A stretch of 64,000 nt of DNA. It comes from Paractinoplanes durhamensis. GTDB lineage: Bacteria; Actinomycetota; Actinomycetes; Mycobacteriales; Micromonosporaceae. Below the pieces are notes generated by a model that did not search any database, had not been told where the DNA came from, and saw nothing but the letters and a program-made list of their open reading frames with translations. Below are positions 60,407-64,000 of this stretch, one piece after another; positions within the stretch are counted from its first letter, which is position 1, and every line of letters begins with the position of its first letter. The stretch is taken from the NCBI RefSeq assembly GCF_016862175.1, contig NZ_BOML01000050.1:209810-273809 (forward strand). The letters are read 5' to 3'. The position numbers and the translations under genes are program-made.

Positions 60407-61368
60407 GCGGCCTCGGCTGGGCCGCCGCCCTCTCCGGCGGGGTGGCCGTCTTCCTGATCGTCTACCTGATCCTGGAAGTCGTCTTCGGCCGCACCCCGGA
60501 ACAGCGCCTGATCGCCTCGCTGAAGGTCTTCACCCACGACGAAGGCAAGAAGGGCGCGCCGCCGCTGCGGCAGTTCCTGGCCGTGGGCGGCAAGCTGATC
60601 GAGGAATCACCCTCGCTGAACCAGATGGCGCTGCGCAGCGAGGCCATCCTCGACCAGCACACCGGCGCACCCAAACCGGCCGAGTGGCTGTGGCTGCGGT
60701 TCATGGCGGCGATCGGCACCGTCCTCGTGCTGGTCCTGGTGCTGCCGTTCTGGTTCGCCTTCCCGGTCGGCGTCCTTCTCGGCTTCTTCCTGCCGCCGGT
60801 GGTGCTGCGTGCCCTGGTCCGGCGCCGCCGCCAGCGCTTCTCCGACGAGTTGCCGAACATGCTGGGGCTGGTGCTGAGCTCGCTGCGGGCCGGCTTCACC
60901 CTGCAGCAGTCGGTCGACGCCGCGGTCCGCGACGACGAGGGCCCGGTCGCCGAGGAGTTCAGCCGGGCTCTGTCCGAGTCGCGGATCAGCGGCGAGTTCG
61001 AGGACGCCCTGCAGCGGGTCGGCGACCGCACCGGCAGCGGCGAGATGGCCTGGCTGGTGATGGCGCTGCGGCTGCAGCGCGAGGTCGGCGGCAGCCTCGC
61101 CGACGTCATGCAGACCACCGCCGACACCATGCGGGACCGGGCCTACCTGCACCGGCAGGTGCGCACCCTCTCCGCCGAGGGACGCATGTCGGCGTACGTG
61201 CTGATGGCCCTGCCGGTCTTCACCGGCATCACCCTGACGGTCATGCGGCCCGGCTACATCCGCCCGCTCTACACCGAGCCGCTCGGGATGCTGATGCTGC
61301 TCCTCGCCGCGTTCCTGATGACGGTCGGGATCATCTGGCTGCGCGCCGCCGTCAAGATCGAGGTCTGA
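60403..61368 (+). CDS. tadB: Tad inner-membrane platform protein TadB
   Basis: 321 residues from GTG 60403 (GTGA overlap). Helices at the N-terminus (ALSGGVAVFLIVYLILEVVFG), middle (MAAIGTVLVLVLVLPFWFAFPVGVLLGFFLPPVVL) and C-terminus flank a T2SF domain with DELPNMLGLVLSSLRAGFTLQQSVDAAV and GSLADVMQTTADTMRDRA. It forms the membrane platform with TadC for pilin insertion. Confidence 0.93.
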
Positions 61369-61372
61369 TCCG

Positions 61373-62275
61373 GTGAACGCGACGACGCTCCTCGCCATCG
61401 CCGCCGGCTGCGCCGCGCTGGCCGTCGCCGTCGGCGTCACCGCCGTCGGGATGCCGGCCACCCAGCGCGAACGGATGTTGCGCATCCTCGCCGACTTCGG
61501 CGAGAACCGGATCACCGACACCCGCCCGGCCAAGCCGAGCCTCTACGGCCGGGCCCGCCCGACGCTCGTCTGGTTCTTCCAGCGCACCGGCGACATCATC
61601 ACCCCACCGGCGATGAAGGCGCGGCTGGCCCGGCAACTCGACTACGCCGGCAACCCGCCGAACTGGCCGGTCGACCGGGTGGTCCAGGCCCGGATGTTCG
61701 CGGTGCTCTTCTTCGGTTTCGTCGGCTGGCTGATCGTCCCGGCCAACCCCGCGTTCGCGGCCCTCATCGGCATCGCCATCGGGCTGGTGCTGCCCGAGGT
61801 GCTGGTCCGCAACATGGGCGAGAAGCGCCAGCAGCAACTCGCCCGATCGCTGCCCGACGTGCTGGACGCCCTGGTCATCGGGGTGGAGGCCGGCCTCGGC
61901 CTGGACGCGGCGCTGGCCCAGGTCGGGCAGATGCTCAGCGGGCCGATGCCGGACGAGGTTCGTCGCCTGCTGCAGGAGATGAAGCTCGGCGTGGCCCGCA
62001 CCGAGGCGCTGCGCGCGCTGGCCGCCCGCACCACCTCCCGCGACCTGAAACGCCTGGTCACCGCGCTCGTGCAGGCCGGCGAGCTGGGCATCTCGGTGGC
62101 CGGCATCCTCCGCGAGCACGCCGCCGACCAGCGCACCCGCCGCCGGCAGCGGGCCGAGGAAAAGGCTCAGAAGGTCGCGATCAAGCTGCTGTTCCCGGTG
62201 CTGTTCTGCCTCTTCCCGGTGATCTTCGTGGTGGTGCTCGGCCCGGCCATCCTCAACATCATGGAGAACTTCTGA
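61373..62275 (+). CDS. tadC: Tad inner-membrane platform protein TadC
   Basis: 300 residues from GTG 61373, four bases after TadB. It has the T2SF domain: SLPDVLDALVIGVEAGLGLDAALAQV, then RTEALRALAARTTSRDLKRLVTALVQAGELGISVAGIL, with basic RTRRRQRAEEKAQKVAIKLLFPVLFCLFPVIFVVVLGPAI at the C-terminal helix. Partner of TadB. Confidence 0.93.
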   Translation: MNATTLLAIAAGCAALAVAVGVTAVGMPATQRERMLRILADFGENRITDTRPAKPSLYGRARPTLVWFFQRTGDIITPPAMKARLARQLDYAGNPPNWPVDRVVQARMFAVLFFGFVGWLIVPANPAFAALIGIAIGLVLPEVLVRNMGEKRQQQLARSLPDVLDALVIGVEAGLGLDAALAQVGQMLSGPMPDEVRRLLQEMKLGVARTEALRALAARTTSRDLKRLVTALVQAGELGISVAGILREHAADQRTRRRQRAEEKAQKVAIKLLFPVLFCLFPVIFVVVLGPAILNIMENF

Positions 62276-62276
62276 C

Positions 62277-63953
62277 ATGCCCGTGCTCAGCGTTCTCGAA
62301 CTCAACCTCGACGAGGGCGCCCGCCTCAGCGCGCTGCACAAGTACGGCCTGCTCGACGCCCCCGCCGACGACGAGTTGGAGGCCGTGGTCCGGGTAGCCG
62401 CCATGGTCGCCGACGTGCCCACCGCCACCCTCAATCTGATCGACTCGAACCGGCAGTGCCAGCTCACCACGGTCGGCTTCGACGGCGCCGACTCACCGCG
62501 GAGCGAGTCGATGTGCGACGTCGAGTTCCGGGCCGGTGGCTTCGTGCACGTACCCGACGCCACCCTCAACCCGCTCTACCGCGACAACCCGTGGGTCACC
62601 GGCCGGCTGGCCGACGTGCGCTTCTACGCCTCCGCACCGTTGATCACCCCCGACGGGTACGCCCTGGGCACGCTCTGCGTCTTCGACGACAGGGTCAAGT
62701 CGTTGCAGCCGGAGCAGATCAGCCGGCTGCTCGACCTGGCCGACATCGTGGTCGCGCTGTTCGAGCGGCGGCGGCAGGCCCGGGCCATGGCCGAGCTGGC
62801 GGTCGAGCGGGAACGCAGTAAGAAGTTCATCGCGACCGTCCTGGAGACCATCGACGTCGGCATCGCCGCCTGCGACCAGCACGGCCGGCTGACCGTCTTC
62901 AACCGGGCCGCCCGTGAGTGGCACGGCGTCGCCGACACCCCCGACCTGACGCCGGACCGGCTGGCCGAGCACTACAGCCTCTACGACGCGCTCGGCCGGC
63001 GCCGGCTCACCGCGGAGGAGATCCCACTGATCCGCGCCCTGCACGAGGGCGAGATCCACGACGCCGAAATGATGATCAAAAAGCCGGATCAGCCGCACGT
63101 CGACCTCAGCTGCACCGCCCGCCGGCTGCACGGCGAGGACGGCCGGGTGGTCGGCGCGGTGGTGGCGATGAACAACGTCACCGTCGACCGGGAACACCGC
63201 CGGGCCATCGAGGCCGCCCACCGCGAGCTGGCCGACCGCGGCGAGCAGCTCGCCGCCGCGGTCACCGAGCTGCGCCGCTCCAACGAGGAGCTGGAGCAGT
63301 TCGCCGGGGCGGTCAGCCACGACCTGGTCCGGCCGATGGCCGCGGCGCACGGCTACCTGGAGATGATGACCCTCGACTACGCCGACGACCTCGACCCACG
63401 CGCCACCAAGTGGCTCGACGGGGCGATCCGCGCGGTCGAGCGCATGCAACTGCTGGTCGAGGCCCTTCTGGAGTACGCCCGGGCCGGACACGCCAAGTTC
63501 GAACCCAGCCCGGTGAAGCTCGACGAGGTGGTCACCGCCGTACTCGCCGACCTGACCACGATCACCGCGGCGAGCGGCGCCGAGGTCGTCGTCGACAGCG
63601 AACTGCCGACCGTGCGCGGCGACGCCACCCTGCTGCGCCAGCTGCTGCAGAACCTGATCGACAACGCGATGAAATACCGGTCCCCGGAGCGGCCCTGCCG
63701 GATCACCCTGTCCGCCGAGGACAACGAGTTCGGCTGGACCATTCTGGTCGCCGACAACGGCATCGGGATTCCGCCCGATCAGCGCGAGCGGGTGTTCGAG
63801 ATGTTCGCCATGGTCGACCCGGCCTCCCGGAAGGGCCACGGCATCGGCCTGTCGACGTGCCACCGCATCATCGACCGGCACAACGGCGCGATCACCATCG
63901 GCGACACCGCCGGCGGCGGAACCACCATCCGCATAAGCCTGCCGGCTTCCTAG
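62277..63953 (+). CDS. Soluble GAF-PAS histidine kinase
   Basis: 558 residues, no membrane segment. GAF domain (about 15-165: LNLIDSNRQCQLTTVGFD, YASAPLITPDGYALGTLCVFD), PAS domain (about 180-320), a coiled-coil, then the dimerisation domain with His348 in FAGAVSHDLVRPMAAAHGYLEMM, and the HATPase with LLQNLIDNAMKY (N-box), VADNGIGIPPDQRERVFEMF, and KGHGIGLSTC. It starts one base after TadC, so it is in the pilus operon and probably signals to the receiver protein at 55760. Confidence 0.92.
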   Translation: MPVLSVLELNLDEGARLSALHKYGLLDAPADDELEAVVRVAAMVADVPTATLNLIDSNRQCQLTTVGFDGADSPRSESMCDVEFRAGGFVHVPDATLNPLYRDNPWVTGRLADVRFYASAPLITPDGYALGTLCVFDDRVKSLQPEQISRLLDLADIVVALFERRRQARAMAELAVERERSKKFIATVLETIDVGIAACDQHGRLTVFNRAAREWHGVADTPDLTPDRLAEHYSLYDALGRRRLTAEEIPLIRALHEGEIHDAEMMIKKPDQPHVDLSCTARRLHGEDGRVVGAVVAMNNVTVDREHRRAIEAAHRELADRGEQLAAAVTELRRSNEELEQFAGAVSHDLVRPMAAAHGYLEMMTLDYADDLDPRATKWLDGAIRAVERMQLLVEALLEYARAGHAKFEPSPVKLDEVVTAVLADLTTITAASGAEVVVDSELPTVRGDATLLRQLLQNLIDNAMKYRSPERPCRITLSAEDNEFGWTILVADNGIGIPPDQRERVFEMFAMVDPASRKGHGIGLSTCHRIIDRHNGAITIGDTAGGGTTIRISLPAS

Positions 63954-63967
63954 TCCGGGGAATGGAA

Positions 63968-63997
63968 AAAGCCCGCCCAGTTGCCCGGGCGGGCTTT
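63968..63997. terminator. Rho-independent terminator after the pilus operon
   Basis: A perfect 11-bp stem AAAGCCCGCCC (63968-63978) with GGGCGGGCTTT (63987-63997) and an eight-base loop, 14 bases after the kinase stop. The stem begins in an A-run and ends in TTT, so it should work in both directions. Confidence 0.92.
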
Positions 63998-64000
63998 CTC

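Overview
The window is about 64 kb of very GC-rich DNA with dense codon bias, many GTG starts, ATGA/GTGA stop-start overlaps, actinobacterial iron-box and LacI operators, and secretin-less Tad pilus genes. It fits a filamentous actinomycete, most plausibly of the Micromonosporaceae (Actinoplanes-like). That assignment is an inference from gene content; no rRNA or other marker is present. No tRNA or CRISPR array was seen.

Layout. 1-6.7 kb: small stress and regulatory genes (EamA permease cut by the window edge, BlaI/M56 pair, GNAT, small repeat-bearing membrane protein, peroxiredoxin-like protein, 14-TM drug efflux pump divergent from a CGNR zinc-finger regulator), separated by a 700-bp repeat-rich gap. 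6.7-9 kb: phospho-glycoside module (GH4, PfkB kinase). 9.1-11.3 kb: large beta-helical membrane protein. 11.3-23.8 kb: a coherent sugar-uptake locus on the minus strand: alpha-xylosidase (GH31), two ABC permeases, lipoprotein binding protein, LacI regulator, secreted GH35 and GH3. Shared palindromic operators lie upstream of the transporter operon and of GH3. The enzyme set matches xyloglucan oligosaccharide breakdown. 24-31.5 kb: assorted single genes, including a TetR/homocysteine methyltransferase divergent pair, a tautomerase-ankyrin pair and an emfourin-like protease inhibitor.

31.5-36.7 kb: a three-gene operon encoding a cysteine-rich protein, a three-TM protein and a 1345-residue TPR-CHAT protease. 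A TnpB-only transposon sits directly at its head (36.7-38.1 kb). I consider this operon the best candidate for an undescribed signalling or conflict system. 38.2-43.8 kb: DinB-like protein, GH42, acyltransferase, secreted polysaccharide deacetylase.

44.1-53.5 kb: a seven-gene exopolysaccharide operon with translational overlaps: amino-sugar dehydrogenase, aminotransferase, acyltransferase, phosphoglycosyltransferase, a single 1013-residue protein that joins a MurJ-type flippase to a Wzy-type polymerase, one GT4 glycosyltransferase and a Wzz/BY-kinase-like co-polymerase whose P-loop lysine is arginine. A GH5 lipoprotein converges on it. 54.7 kb: iron-box-controlled siderophore-interacting protein. 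55.7-64 kb: response regulator, Tad/Flp pilus operon (Flp, TadE, CpaB, CpaE, CpaF, TadB, TadC) and a cytosolic GAF/PAS histidine kinase, closed by a strong terminator.
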